DNA from: Clostridiales bacterium
GTDB lineage: Bacteria > Bacillota > Clostridia > Christensenellales > Aristaeellaceae
NCBI GenBank assembly: GCA_004557905.1
Contig: SFFH01000007.1
Coordinates: 1-54,741, forward strand
Reading direction: 5' to 3'
Length of the DNA stretch: 54,741 nucleotides
Part shown: in pieces, positions 41,149 through 49,811 of the stretch
Position numbering within the stretch: the stretch's first letter is position 1
How the letters are laid out: the number at the start of each line of letters is the position of its first letter
Notes under the pieces: generated by a model
What the model was told of the DNA's origin: nothing
The model's database searches: none
The model's input: the letters and a program-made list of their open reading frames with translations, nothing else
Made by a program: the position numbers and the translations under genes

Positions 41149-42654
41149 ATGCCGACCATGACGCGGGCGGGCTATACGCCCCCGAAGCAGGAGCCCCCAA
41201 GGGCGCCCAAGCCGGAGCCGCCCAGAAAGAAAAAGAAAAAAGGCAGAAAAAAGCGGGGCCTGAGCGGCGCGGCGATCGCGTCGCTGGCCATCTTTCTGCT
41301 GGCGGCGGCGATTGGCGCGGGCACGATCTATGTCTACGCGCAGACGCAGCCGTACCAGCAGGCGTTTGTGCCGGGAACGATCCTCATGGGCTATCCGCTC
41401 GCCGGCGCGACGCGCGAGGATGCCGAACGGCTGCTGGACACCCTCGGCGCGGAGCATGCGGACACCTGGCAGTATGACCTCATCTGCGTGGGAAAGACGT
41501 ACACGCTGACGGCGCAGGAGTTGGGCCTTGCCATCGACAAGGAGAAGACCATCGCGCTGCTGTGGCCCGCAGGCCACGAGGGCGGCATGCTCACGCGGTA
41601 TTTGGAGATGCGGCGGCTGGCGAGGGACGGCCTGGTGCTGCCCTATCCGGCGCTGATCTACGACCTGAACGCCGTGGACGCGCTGCTCGCGCGCATCCGT
41701 GCGGACGTGGAGTGCGGGGCAGTCGATGCGACGGTCGCCTACACGCCGGGCAGCGCGGCGCCGTTTGCGTTCACGGACGAGCAGACGGGCTGCGCGCTTG
41801 AGGTTGATCCGGAGGACGTCCGCTCTGCCGTCGAGCAGAGCCTGATGAAGCTCACGCCGGGCAGCATGACGCTGGAGGTCACGGTGATCGAGCCGCAGGT
41901 CTACCGGGCGGTGCTGGAGAACTCGATCTCTCTGCGCGCCCGCGTGGTGGCGCAGGTGACGGGCGGCGAGGCAGCGGTGCACAACGTGCAGCTGGCGGCG
42001 CAGGCCCTGAACGGCGTACGCGTGGACAGTGGGAAGACGCTCTCGTTTAACGAAGCCGTCGGCACGCGCACGCAGGAAAACAGCTATCTTGCCGCGCCGG
42101 AGCCGGCGTATGGCGAGAACGTGTCCGGCGTGGGCGGCGGCGTGTGCCAGGTGTCTACGGCGCTGTACCGTGCGGCGCTGCTGGGCTGCATTGATGTGCG
42201 CGAGCGCAGCGCCGCGGCGCGCCCGGTGACCTACTGCGACATGGGCCAGGAGGCGGCGGTGTCGGATCAGGGCCTTGACCTGACGCTTTACAACCAGACG
42301 GATGCGCCGCTGTTTGTCAGCGCGCGTGTGTATGAGGACAAGGACGCGACGTATCTGGAAATAATGCTCATCGGCGAGGAGCTGGGCAGGCGCCTGAGGC
42401 TGAACTCGCTGATTGACGAAACGGGCACGATTGAGGAGCCGGTGTACGTGCGCGACCGGGAAGGGCAATACGCGACGTACACCGACGAGCGCGTGCCGGT
42501 CGGAGCGGCGCTTGCCGGGTATGCAGTGAGCGTGGAGCGCGTGACGCTTGACGAAAACGGGCTGGAAATCGCCGCCGAGATCGTCAGCGACAGCGTGTAC
42601 GAGGCTGTGCCGCCCACGATCTATGTGGGCGTGCAGCAAAGGGATGAAAAGTGA
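41149..42654 (+). CDS. VanW family protein with PG_binding_4-like domain
   Basis: 501 aa. A long basic, Pro/Lys-rich cytoplasmic N-terminus (residues 1-37, PPRKKKKKGRKKR) leads to one membrane helix (AAIASLAIFLLAAAIGAGTI). An external region resembling the peptidoglycan-binding-4 fold (ILMGYPLAGATREDAERLL) follows, then a VanW domain (GVGGGVCQVSTALYRAALL) and a C-terminal G5-like beta segment. Third VanW protein in the window, but with a different architecture from the SH3b pair. GAGGTGA stands 4-5 nt upstream of ATG 41149, 4 nt after the PHP gene stop. A role in envelope biogenesis is inferred. Confidence 0.87.
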   Translation: MPTMTRAGYTPPKQEPPRAPKPEPPRKKKKKGRKKRGLSGAAIASLAIFLLAAAIGAGTIYVYAQTQPYQQAFVPGTILMGYPLAGATREDAERLLDTLGAEHADTWQYDLICVGKTYTLTAQELGLAIDKEKTIALLWPAGHEGGMLTRYLEMRRLARDGLVLPYPALIYDLNAVDALLARIRADVECGAVDATVAYTPGSAAPFAFTDEQTGCALEVDPEDVRSAVEQSLMKLTPGSMTLEVTVIEPQVYRAVLENSISLRARVVAQVTGGEAAVHNVQLAAQALNGVRVDSGKTLSFNEAVGTRTQENSYLAAPEPAYGENVSGVGGGVCQVSTALYRAALLGCIDVRERSAAARPVTYCDMGQEAAVSDQGLDLTLYNQTDAPLFVSARVYEDKDATYLEIMLIGEELGRRLRLNSLIDETGTIEEPVYVRDREGQYATYTDERVPVGAALAGYAVSVERVTLDENGLEIAAEIVSDSVYEAVPPTIYVGVQQRDEK

Positions 42655-42700
42655 TTGCACACTGACTAAAGAACAGAACAGGAAAGAGAGGAAGTACGAT

Positions 42701-43087
42701 ATGGAAAAGATTTGCTTCAAGACCCAGAAGGGCCCGGCCGCGATCGGCCCGTACTGCACCGCAACCGTCTATGGCGATACCGTCTACATGTCCGGCATGA
42801 TCGGCGTGGACCCGGCTGTGGGCAAGCCGGTGGAGGGCGGCACGCTGGCGCAGGCCAGGCAGGTGTTTGAGAACATCCGCACGGTGCTGGGTGAGCTGGG
42901 CCTGACCATGGACGACGTGCTCAAGACCACGGTGTTCCTGACGAACCTGGGCGACTTTGCCGAGGTGAACAAGCTCTACGCCGAGTACTTCGGCCCGAAC
43001 TATCCCGCCCGCTCCTGCGTGGAGGTCTCCCGCCTGCCGATGAGCCTGGCCATCGAGGTCGAGTGCATCGCGCGCTGCAGCAGGTAA
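42701..43087 (+). CDS. ridA: RidA family enamine/imine deaminase
   Basis: A 128-aa YjgF/YER057c/UK114 protein that hydrolyses reactive 2-aminoacrylate-type enamines released by PLP enzymes. The family signature near the C-terminus, YPARSCVEVSRLP, contains the essential arginine. The N-terminal GPYCTATVYGDTVYMSG and DVLKTTVFLTNLGDFAEVN are standard. ATG 42701 has AGAGGAAG about 7 nt upstream; in-frame sequence upstream is shadow of the VanW gene. It is followed by a decayed repeat and fbp. Confidence 0.95.
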   Translation: MEKICFKTQKGPAAIGPYCTATVYGDTVYMSGMIGVDPAVGKPVEGGTLAQARQVFENIRTVLGELGLTMDDVLKTTVFLTNLGDFAEVNKLYAEYFGPNYPARSCVEVSRLPMSLAIEVECIARCSR

Positions 43088-43102
43088 ACCTACTTTAGGC
43101 CG

Positions 43103-43165
43103 CCGTGAAGCGAATATGGCGCAGGGACAATACCTCTGTAGGTTCCTTGCGGCAGCCCAGGAAAG
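43103..43165. repeat. Short decayed copy of the composite repeat
   Basis: GTGAAGCG, then GCAGGGACAAT, CTTGCGGCAGCCC and AGGAAAGGA follow the module order of the right arm at 19435-19503 but with many changes. As there, its end contributes the purine-rich ribosome binding region of the next gene. Confidence 0.35.
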
Positions 43166-43173
43166 GAAAGAAC

Positions 43174-45144
43174 ATGGAAAGCTTTACCCCTCAGGATATC
43201 CGCTATCTCAAGCTGCTGCGCAAGCAGTACCGCACGATTCAGGAGGCCTCCGCGGAGGTCGCGCATCTGCGCGCGGTGCTTCGCCTGCCCAAGGGCACGG
43301 AGCATTTCCTCTCGGATCTGCACGGCGAGCATCAGGCGTTCCTGCACATCCTGCACAACGCCAGCGGCGTCATCAAGCAGAAGATCAACGACCTGTATGG
43401 CAATATCCTCTCCACGCACGAGCGCGACATGCTCTCCACCCTGATCTACTATCCGGATGAAAAGCTGGCGCTGCTCAAGAAGCAGGGCGTCGTCTCGCCC
43501 GAGTGGTACCGGCTGACGATCTACCGGCTGGTCGAGGTCTGCCGCAGGTGCTCGGTGAAATACACCCGCAAGCGCGTGCGCGACGCGATGCCGCGGGAGA
43601 TGGGTGCGCTGATCGAGGAGCTCATGCTCAGCGACAATACGCCCGACAAGGAAGGCTACTACAAGGAGGTCATGCAGTCGATCCTGGAGACCGACCAGGC
43701 CGACGCGATGATCATCGCGCTCAGCCGCGTCATTCAGGCGCTGGCCATCGACCGCCTGCACATCATCGGCGATATCTTCGACCGCGGCCCGCGCGCCGAC
43801 CTCATCATGGACGCGCTGGAAACCTATCATCAGGTCGATGTGCAGTGGGGCAACCACGACATCGCCTGGATGGGCGCGGCAGCGCTCTCCGAGGCCTGCA
43901 TCGCGCAGGTGATCGTGACCTCCGTCAAGTACGGCAATCTGGAGACGCTCGAGGTTGGCTACGGCATCTCGCTGCGCCCGCTCGCTACGCTGGCCATGAG
44001 CTGCTATGCCGACGATCCGTGCGCCGAGTTCCGCCCGAAGGACAACGGCGAGGACGTGCACGAGGACGAGATGGAGCTGGCGCGCATGCACAAGGCGGCG
44101 GCGATTCTGCAGTTCAAGCTCGAGGGCCAGCTGCTCGCGCGCCACCCCGAGTACAGCATGGAGGGAAGGCGCCTGCTGCACCGCATCGACTTCGAGGCCG
44201 GCACGGTGAACGTCGAGGGCGAGACGTATCCGCTGCGCAGCTGCCATTTCCCGACGATTGACCCGGCCGATCCCTATGCGCTCACGCCGCTGGAGCGCGA
44301 GGTGATGGATCGCCTGGTGCTCGAGTTCGCGCACTCGGAAAAGCTGCAGCGTCACGTCCAGTTCCTCTACAGCACGGGCGGCATGTACCTGCGCTGCAAC
44401 GGCAACCTGCTCTATCACGGCTGCATCCCTATGCGGGAGGACGGCAGCTTTGCGCCGATCCCGGTCTCCTCAGGCGAAACGCTCTGCGGCCGCGCGGGCA
44501 TCGACGCGGCGGACCTGATGGCGCGCCAGGGCTACTTTGCCAACCTGGGCACCAAATCCCGCACGGACGGACAGGACTTCCTGTGGTACCTGGGCTGCGG
44601 CCCGTACTCCCCGCTGTTTGGCAAGAGCAAGATGGCGACGTTCGAGCGCTACTTCATCAAGGACAAGAAGCCGCACGTGGAGGTCAAGAACGCCTATTAC
44701 AGCCTCCAGGACGACGAAGCGACGGCGCTGCGCATCCTGCATGAGTTTGACCTGACGGACGAGGGCTTCATCATCAACGGCCATGTGCCGGTGAAGCTGG
44801 GCCAGGGCGAGAGCCCGATCAAGGCCGGCGGCAAGCTGCTGGTGATCGACGGCGGCCTTTCCCGCGCGTATCAGCCGGTGACCGGCATCGCGGGCTATAC
44901 ACTGATCTTCTCCTCGCACGAGCTGAGCCTCGTCGCGCATCAGCCGTTTGAATCCAGGGCGAGCGCGATCTCCGCCGAGCAGGACATCCACAGCGTGCAC
45001 AGCATCGTCAAGAACATGCCGCACCGCCTGCTCATCGACGATACGGACGAGGGCGAGACGCTGCGGGGCCGCATCGCAGACCTGATGCTGCTGATCTCCG
45101 CGTACCGCAGCGGCGTGATCAAGGAAGTCAGAAACGAGAACTAA
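43174..45144 (+). CDS. fbp: Fructose-1,6-bisphosphatase, class III
   Basis: A 656-aa gluconeogenic enzyme of the Firmicutes-type class III, a calcineurin-like metallophosphatase. Metal motifs are FLSDLHGE, IIGDIFDRGPR and VQWGNHDIAWMG, with later INGHVPVK and IDGGLSRAY. The length fits the family (about 650-670 aa). ATG 43174 is preceded by GGAAAGGAAAG. An upstream in-frame ATG (43105) would read through the repeat and is rejected. The HAD phosphatase gene follows 12 nt later. No regulatory site is visible. Confidence 0.95.
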   Translation: MESFTPQDIRYLKLLRKQYRTIQEASAEVAHLRAVLRLPKGTEHFLSDLHGEHQAFLHILHNASGVIKQKINDLYGNILSTHERDMLSTLIYYPDEKLALLKKQGVVSPEWYRLTIYRLVEVCRRCSVKYTRKRVRDAMPREMGALIEELMLSDNTPDKEGYYKEVMQSILETDQADAMIIALSRVIQALAIDRLHIIGDIFDRGPRADLIMDALETYHQVDVQWGNHDIAWMGAAALSEACIAQVIVTSVKYGNLETLEVGYGISLRPLATLAMSCYADDPCAEFRPKDNGEDVHEDEMELARMHKAAAILQFKLEGQLLARHPEYSMEGRRLLHRIDFEAGTVNVEGETYPLRSCHFPTIDPADPYALTPLEREVMDRLVLEFAHSEKLQRHVQFLYSTGGMYLRCNGNLLYHGCIPMREDGSFAPIPVSSGETLCGRAGIDAADLMARQGYFANLGTKSRTDGQDFLWYLGCGPYSPLFGKSKMATFERYFIKDKKPHVEVKNAYYSLQDDEATALRILHEFDLTDEGFIINGHVPVKLGQGESPIKAGGKLLVIDGGLSRAYQPVTGIAGYTLIFSSHELSLVAHQPFESRASAISAEQDIHSVHSIVKNMPHRLLIDDTDEGETLRGRIADLMLLISAYRSGVIKEVRNEN

Positions 45145-45156
45145 TTGGAGGCTTTG

Positions 45157-45912
45157 ATGAATACGACGCTCTTTGGCGCGCCCATTTCGGACGCCTGCGA
45201 GGCTTGCGGGGCCGGCGTGCTGGCGGCAAAACAGCCGGTGCTGATCGTGTTTGATCTGGACGGCACGCTGACGGACAGCGCCCATCTGGGCCGCATCCTC
45301 TTCAAGCGCGTCTTCAGCAGGATGGGCTTCGGTGAGATCAGCGACGCGCTGGCGGACTCCTTCAACGGCCCCACCGCGGACGAGGTCTGCCGGATCATGG
45401 GTATCGGGCCTGAAAGGCGCGCGGAGTACGATCATCTGATCGACGAGATCGAGGTGGAGCTGGTGCACACCATCGGCAAGGTGTATCCCGGCGTGCACGA
45501 GATGCTCGCTGATCTCGCGCAGCGCGCGCACCTGGCGATTCTCACCAACGGCTCGCCGGCGTACTGTGAGGCGTGCGTGGCGCATTATGGCTTTGCGCCG
45601 CATATTGAACTGAGTGCGGGCTATGCCGCGGGCGTGACCAAGGCGGCGCGCATCGGCATGTGGGCGCGTGCGCTCGGCGCACGGCGCGTGATTGTCGTGG
45701 GTGACCGGCGTACGGACATTGACAACGCCCGCGCGGCAGGCGCCTATGCCGTGGGCGTGACGTTCGGTATGGGCACGGCAGGTGACGCAGGCCTGCCTGC
45801 GCGTGATCGAAGAAATCTGAAGAATAACCTATGGAGGATAATATGGAAAAGAAGAATACCGCTGTTGTCACCGTCGTGGGCAACGACACCATCGGCATCA
45901 TTGCCCGCGTGA
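45157..45912 (+). CDS. HAD-superfamily phosphatase, probable 3'-end frameshift
   Basis: 251 aa as read. HAD motifs are complete: I at VFDLDGTLTD (D33, D35), II at LTNGSP, III at GVTKAAR (Lys) and IV at VVGDRRTDID. After GVTFGMGT (near 45780) the sequence stops looking like a HAD end and becomes basic (RRNLKNNLWRIIWKRR), overlapping the next gene by 70 nt. In the +1 frame the same stretch reads RQVTQACLRVIEEI and stops at TGA 45818-45820, 22 nt before the ACT-domain start, which is normal operon spacing. A small indel or sequencing error near 45775-45790 is therefore likely. ATG 45157 has GGAGG 5-6 nt upstream. It resembles phosphoglycolate phosphatases; the substrate is unknown. Confidence 0.8.
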   Translation: MNTTLFGAPISDACEACGAGVLAAKQPVLIVFDLDGTLTDSAHLGRILFKRVFSRMGFGEISDALADSFNGPTADEVCRIMGIGPERRAEYDHLIDEIEVELVHTIGKVYPGVHEMLADLAQRAHLAILTNGSPAYCEACVAHYGFAPHIELSAGYAAGVTKAARIGMWARALGARRVIVVGDRRTDIDNARAAGAYAVGVTFGMGTAGDAGLPARDRRNLKNNLWRIIWKRRIPLLSPSWATTPSASLPA

Positions 45913-46118
45913 GCGCGGCGCTGGCCCATCACGAGGCGAACATCCTGGACATCTCCCAGACCGTTCTCTCCGGCATGTTCAACATGATCATGATCGTGGA
46001 CATTTCGCTCTCCCGCTTCGCGCAGCTCTCCGATGAGCTGGACGCGCTGGGCAGCGAGCTGGGCCTGCAGATCCGCATCCAGCGCAGTGAAATCTTTGAC
46101 GCGATGCACAGAATCTGA
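45843..46118 (+). CDS. ACT domain-containing protein (UPF0237)
   Basis: A 91-aa single ACT domain (VVTVVGNDTIGIIARVSAAL, ANILDISQTVLSGMFNMIMI). ACT domains bind amino acids or other small ligands. This short form is nearly always followed by a UPF0210 gene, as here (14 nt downstream). ATG 45843 has GGAGG 5 nt upstream; the ATG at 45831 is just before that site. The role is thought to be ligand-sensing control of the partner protein, but neither has a settled function. Confidence 0.92.
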   Translation: MEKKNTAVVTVVGNDTIGIIARVSAALAHHEANILDISQTVLSGMFNMIMIVDISLSRFAQLSDELDALGSELGLQIRIQRSEIFDAMHRI

Positions 46119-46132
46119 TTCGGAGGGGCACG

Positions 46133-47488
46133 ATGATCAACACTTCAGAGATTCTTCAGACCGTCCGGATGATTACCGAGGAAAAGCTCGACATCCGCAC
46201 GATCACGATGGGCATTTCGCTCTACGAGTGCTGCCATCCGGACAAGGACACGCTGTACCGGAACGTCTATGACCGCATCACGAAGCAGGCGGAGCACCTG
46301 GTCAGGACCGGCGAGGAGCTGGAGCGCGAATTCGGCATCCCGATCGTCAACAAGCGCATCTCCGTGACCCCGGCGAGCCTGGTGGCCGCCAGCTGCGGCG
46401 ATCCCGTCGTCGTGGCGCGCGCCATGGACGCGGCGGCCAAGGAGACCGGCGTCAACTACATCGGCGGCTACACCGCGCTGGTGCAGAAGGGCATGACCAA
46501 ATCCGACCGCGCGCTGATCGCGTCGCTGCCGGAGGCGCTCTCCACCACCGAGCGCGTGTGCTCCTCCGTGAACGTGGCCTCCACCCGCGCGGGCATCGAC
46601 ATGGACGCGGTGCGCCTGTGCGGCCAGGCGATCAAGGACATCGCCGAGGCGACGAAGGACACCGACGCCTCCGGCTGCATGAAGCTGGTCGTCTTTGCCA
46701 ATGCTGTGGAGGACAACCCCTTCATGGCCGGTGCGTTCCACGGTCCGGGCGAGGGCGACTGCTGCATCAACGTGGGCATCTCCGGCCCGGGCGTGGTGAA
46801 GCACGCGCTCGAGAAGGAAGCGAAGGACCAGCCGTTTGACGTGGTGGCCGAGACCATCAAGAAGACGGCGTTCAAGATCACGCGCGTGGGCCAGCTGATC
46901 GCGCGCGAGGCGTCCGCCCGGCTGGGCGTGCCGTTCGGCATCGTCGATCTGTCCCTGGCGCCGACCCCGGCGATGGGCGACTCCGTGGCGCACATCCTGG
47001 AGGAGATGGGCCTGGAGGTCTGCGGCTGCCACGGCACCACGGCGGCGCTCGCGCTGCTCAACGACGCGGTGAAGAAGGGCGGCGTCATGGCGTCCAGCCA
47101 CGTCGGCGGTCTGTCCGGCGCGTTCATCCCGGTCTCCGAGGACATCGGCATGATCAACGCGGCGGCGCGCGGCGCGCTGAGCCTGGAAAAGCTCGAGGCG
47201 ATGACCTGCGTGTGCTCCGTGGGCCTGGACATGATCGCCGTGCCGGGCAGCACCCCGGCCAGCACCATCGCGGCCATCATCGCGGACGAGGCGGCCATCG
47301 GCATGGTCAATCACAAGACGACCGCCGTGCGCATCATCCCGGCCCCGGGCAAGAATGTGGGCGACGAGGTCGAGTTTGGCGGACTGTTTGGCCGCGCGCC
47401 GATCATGCGCGTGAGCCCGTACTCCGCTGAGCAGTTCATCGCCCGCGGCGGCCGCATCCCCGCGCCGCTGCAGAGCCTGAAGAACTGA
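46133..47488 (+). CDS. UPF0210/DUF711 (PFL family) protein
   Basis: A 451-aa conserved cytoplasmic protein of the DUF711 family, structurally related to pyruvate formate-lyase-like barrels but without a demonstrated reaction. Conserved stretches include RITMGISLYE-like sequence near the N-terminus (RTITMGISLYECCHPD), NFIGGYTALVQKG-like sequence (NYIGGYTALVQKGMTKSD) and a C-terminal GGRIPAPLQSLKN. The start has CGGAGGGG upstream and follows the ACT gene by 14 nt. The length is normal. Confidence 0.93.
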   Translation: MINTSEILQTVRMITEEKLDIRTITMGISLYECCHPDKDTLYRNVYDRITKQAEHLVRTGEELEREFGIPIVNKRISVTPASLVAASCGDPVVVARAMDAAAKETGVNYIGGYTALVQKGMTKSDRALIASLPEALSTTERVCSSVNVASTRAGIDMDAVRLCGQAIKDIAEATKDTDASGCMKLVVFANAVEDNPFMAGAFHGPGEGDCCINVGISGPGVVKHALEKEAKDQPFDVVAETIKKTAFKITRVGQLIAREASARLGVPFGIVDLSLAPTPAMGDSVAHILEEMGLEVCGCHGTTAALALLNDAVKKGGVMASSHVGGLSGAFIPVSEDIGMINAAARGALSLEKLEAMTCVCSVGLDMIAVPGSTPASTIAAIIADEAAIGMVNHKTTAVRIIPAPGKNVGDEVEFGGLFGRAPIMRVSPYSAEQFIARGGRIPAPLQSLKN

Positions 47489-47491
47489 AGA

Positions 47492-47612
47492 CCTCATCCG
47501 CCTCGCTGCGCCCGGCACCTTCCCCAAAGGGGAAGGCAAGGATCGTGGAGAAGGCCAAAAACATGCCTTCCCCTATGGGGAAGGTGGCATGCCGCAGGCA
47601 TGACGGATGAGG
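47492..47612. repeat. 121-bp MITE-like element with terminal inverted repeats
   Basis: The ends are CCTCATCCG (47492-47500) and CGGATGAGG (47604-47612). Inside, GGCACCTTCCCC, a CCCCAAAGGGG hairpin and ATGCCTTCCCCTATGGGGAA form nested palindromes, so the element folds into a long cruciform. Similar CACCTTCCCC/GGGGAAGGTGG elements are, to my knowledge, common between genes of gut Clostridia. It encodes no protein and is unrelated to the other repeat family. Confidence 0.8.
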
Positions 47613-47654
47613 TTTCCGAAGAAAGCCGATCTCGACTCTGAAAGAAGGATATTC

Positions 47655-49466
47655 ATGGACAACCAGCTCACCCGCGCGACGGTCGATCCCCGCTACACCT
47701 GGGACCTGACGCGCATTTACGAAAGCGACGAGGCCTGGGAGCAGGCGTTTGAAGCCATGAAGGCGGAAGCGGACGCATTTGCCGCCTGCGCCGGCACGCT
47801 GCAAGAGGGCCGTGAAACGGTGAAACAGGCGCTCGAGCGCTACATGGCGCTGATGGAAAAGATGGGCGACGTCTACTGCTACGCGATGATGAAGCAGCAC
47901 GAGGACACGACCGTGGGCGTCTACCAGGCGATGAACAGCCGCGCGCAGACGCTCTACAGCGAGGTGGGCGCAAAGACCGCGTTCCTCACCCCGGAGCTGC
48001 TGATGCTCGAGGAAAGCGAGCTGGCGGGCATGATCGCCGATCCGGCGTTTGCGGCGTACGACGTGTTCCTCAAGGGCGTACTGCGCATGAAGCCGCACAC
48101 GCTCACCCCGCGCGAGGAGCAGCTGCTGGCGATGGCCGCCGAGATGGCCGGCGTGCCGGAGAACGCGTACGATATGCTGACGGACGCGGACCTCGACCTG
48201 GGCACCACGCGCGGTGAGGACGGCCAAAAGACCCTGCTGACCGACGCTCGCCTGGTCTCCTTCCTGGAGAGCCCGGACCGCGCTGTGCGCAAGGCCGCCT
48301 ACGGCAAGGTGATGAACGGCTACGGCAGGATGGGCAACACCATCGCCAGCCTTTACGCTGGCCAGGTGAAGGCGGACATCTTCGCCAGCACCGCGCGCGG
48401 CTACAGGAACGCGCGCGAGGCGGCGCTGTATCCCGACGAGATCGACGAGAGCGTCTACGACAGCCTGATCGACGCGGTGCACGGCGGCCTGCCCACACTC
48501 TGCGAATACCTGAGCATCCGAAAGGAGCAGCTGGGTGTTGCGCAGCTGCACATGTACGACCTGTACGCGAAGACGGGCGACGGCTTTGACGTGAAGATGG
48601 ATATCGACGAGGCGTTTGAGACGTTCCTGGAGGCGGTGAAGCCGCTGGGCGAAGACTACGTCGCCGATGCGTCCCACGCGCTTTCCGACCGCTGGATTGA
48701 CGTGTACGAGACGAAGAACAAGCGCGGCGGCGCATACAGCAACGCCGTGTACAAGACCACGCCGTATGTGCTGCTCAACCACACGAAGACGTACGACGGC
48801 CTCTCCACGCTGTGCCACGAGATGGGCCACGCGATGCACAGCTACTACTCAAACAAAACGCAGCCGTTTGCCAAGGCGGATTACACGATCTTCGTGGCGG
48901 AGGTCGCCTCGACCTGCAACGAGATCCTGCTCTACGAGCACCTGATGAACAAGCACGCGGGCGACCGCAAGGCGCAGATCGCGCTGATCGGCTCGATGCT
49001 CGAGCACTTCCGCACGACGGTGTTCCGCCAGACGATGTTCGCCGAGTTTGAGCACAAGGCGCACCGCATGGCCGAGGAGGGGCAGAGCCTGACGAAGGAG
49101 AATCTCTGCGCCATGTACTATGACCTCAACAGGCTGTACTACGGCAAGGCAGTCAAGGTGGACCGCGAGGTCGCGCAGGAGTGGATGCGCATTCCGCACT
49201 TCTACAGCCCGTTCTACGTCTACAAGTATGCGACGGGCTTCTGCGCAGCGGTGGCGCTGGCGCGGAATGTGCTCAGCGGCGACGCGGAGAAGGTGGCAGC
49301 GTACCGCAAATTCCTCACGCTGGGCGGGAGCATGCCGCCTATCGAGGAGCTGAAGGTCGCAGGCGTGGACATGTCCACGCCGCAGCCGGTGTGCGAGGCG
49401 CTCGACTACTTTGCCGAGCTGGTGATGGAATACCGCAGCCTGCTCAGCGCGGAGGAAGACGCATGA
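47655..49466 (+). CDS. pepF: Oligoendopeptidase F (M3B metallopeptidase)
   Basis: A 603-aa cytoplasmic zinc peptidase that cleaves short peptides. The zinc motif HEMGH is at 388-392 (TLCHEMGHAMHSYYS), with the third ligand Glu in FVAEVASTCNE about 25 residues on. The C-terminal substrate loop HFYSPFYVYKYATGFC is present. The length is typical. ATG 47655 follows GAAAGAAGGA; upstream in-frame sequence runs into the repeat. The stop overlaps the next ATG (ATGA). Confidence 0.95.
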   Translation: MDNQLTRATVDPRYTWDLTRIYESDEAWEQAFEAMKAEADAFAACAGTLQEGRETVKQALERYMALMEKMGDVYCYAMMKQHEDTTVGVYQAMNSRAQTLYSEVGAKTAFLTPELLMLEESELAGMIADPAFAAYDVFLKGVLRMKPHTLTPREEQLLAMAAEMAGVPENAYDMLTDADLDLGTTRGEDGQKTLLTDARLVSFLESPDRAVRKAAYGKVMNGYGRMGNTIASLYAGQVKADIFASTARGYRNAREAALYPDEIDESVYDSLIDAVHGGLPTLCEYLSIRKEQLGVAQLHMYDLYAKTGDGFDVKMDIDEAFETFLEAVKPLGEDYVADASHALSDRWIDVYETKNKRGGAYSNAVYKTTPYVLLNHTKTYDGLSTLCHEMGHAMHSYYSNKTQPFAKADYTIFVAEVASTCNEILLYEHLMNKHAGDRKAQIALIGSMLEHFRTTVFRQTMFAEFEHKAHRMAEEGQSLTKENLCAMYYDLNRLYYGKAVKVDREVAQEWMRIPHFYSPFYVYKYATGFCAAVALARNVLSGDAEKVAAYRKFLTLGGSMPPIEELKVAGVDMSTPQPVCEALDYFAELVMEYRSLLSAEEDA

Positions 49467-49798
49467 TGATGCAGGGATACGACGCGGCCGCAGCGGTGCC
49501 GTTCATCGCCAAAGCGATGCGCAAGGCCGGCCACAGGGAGCCGCAGGAGGAGCTGGAGCGCTTCATCCGCCGCGCGATTGAGGCCGACATGGCCTATATG
49601 CGCGAAACCGACGTGATCGACGAGGACGGCCTGATGGGCGAGGGCGAGTACGACGAGGACGACGCGTTTGAAGCGCTGCTTAATACGCTCGGCGAGGGCG
49701 TCACGGACGAGGACGAACTGAACCGTCTGGCGCAGCGGCTTGACAGCTACATGAACGCGCAGGCGGACTTCCTTGAGAAAAGCGGCCTGGCGGGCTGA
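49463..49798 (+). CDS. Small acidic protein of unknown function
   Basis: 111 aa, start MMMQGYDAAAAVPFIAKAMR, overlapping the pepF stop by 4 nt with GGAGG 7 nt upstream. Mostly helical by appearance, strongly acidic in the middle (EDGLMGEGEYDEDDAFEALL), no membrane segment, no cysteine. Two amphipathic helices at the ends (HREPQEELERFIRRAIEADM, ELNRLAQRLDSYMNAQADFL) suggest a small helical bundle. I do not recognise the family. Tight coupling to pepF and the following membrane protein gene (13 nt) argues that it is real and coexpressed. Confidence 0.75.
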   Translation: MMMQGYDAAAAVPFIAKAMRKAGHREPQEELERFIRRAIEADMAYMRETDVIDEDGLMGEGEYDEDDAFEALLNTLGEGVTDEDELNRLAQRLDSYMNAQADFLEKSGLAG

Positions 49799-49811
49799 GG
49801 TAGAGAAGCAT

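Noticed and set aside
43105..43173. N-terminal extension of fbp from ATG 43105
   Set aside because: The added residues are translated decayed repeat; ATG 43174 has the ribosome binding site and gives family length.
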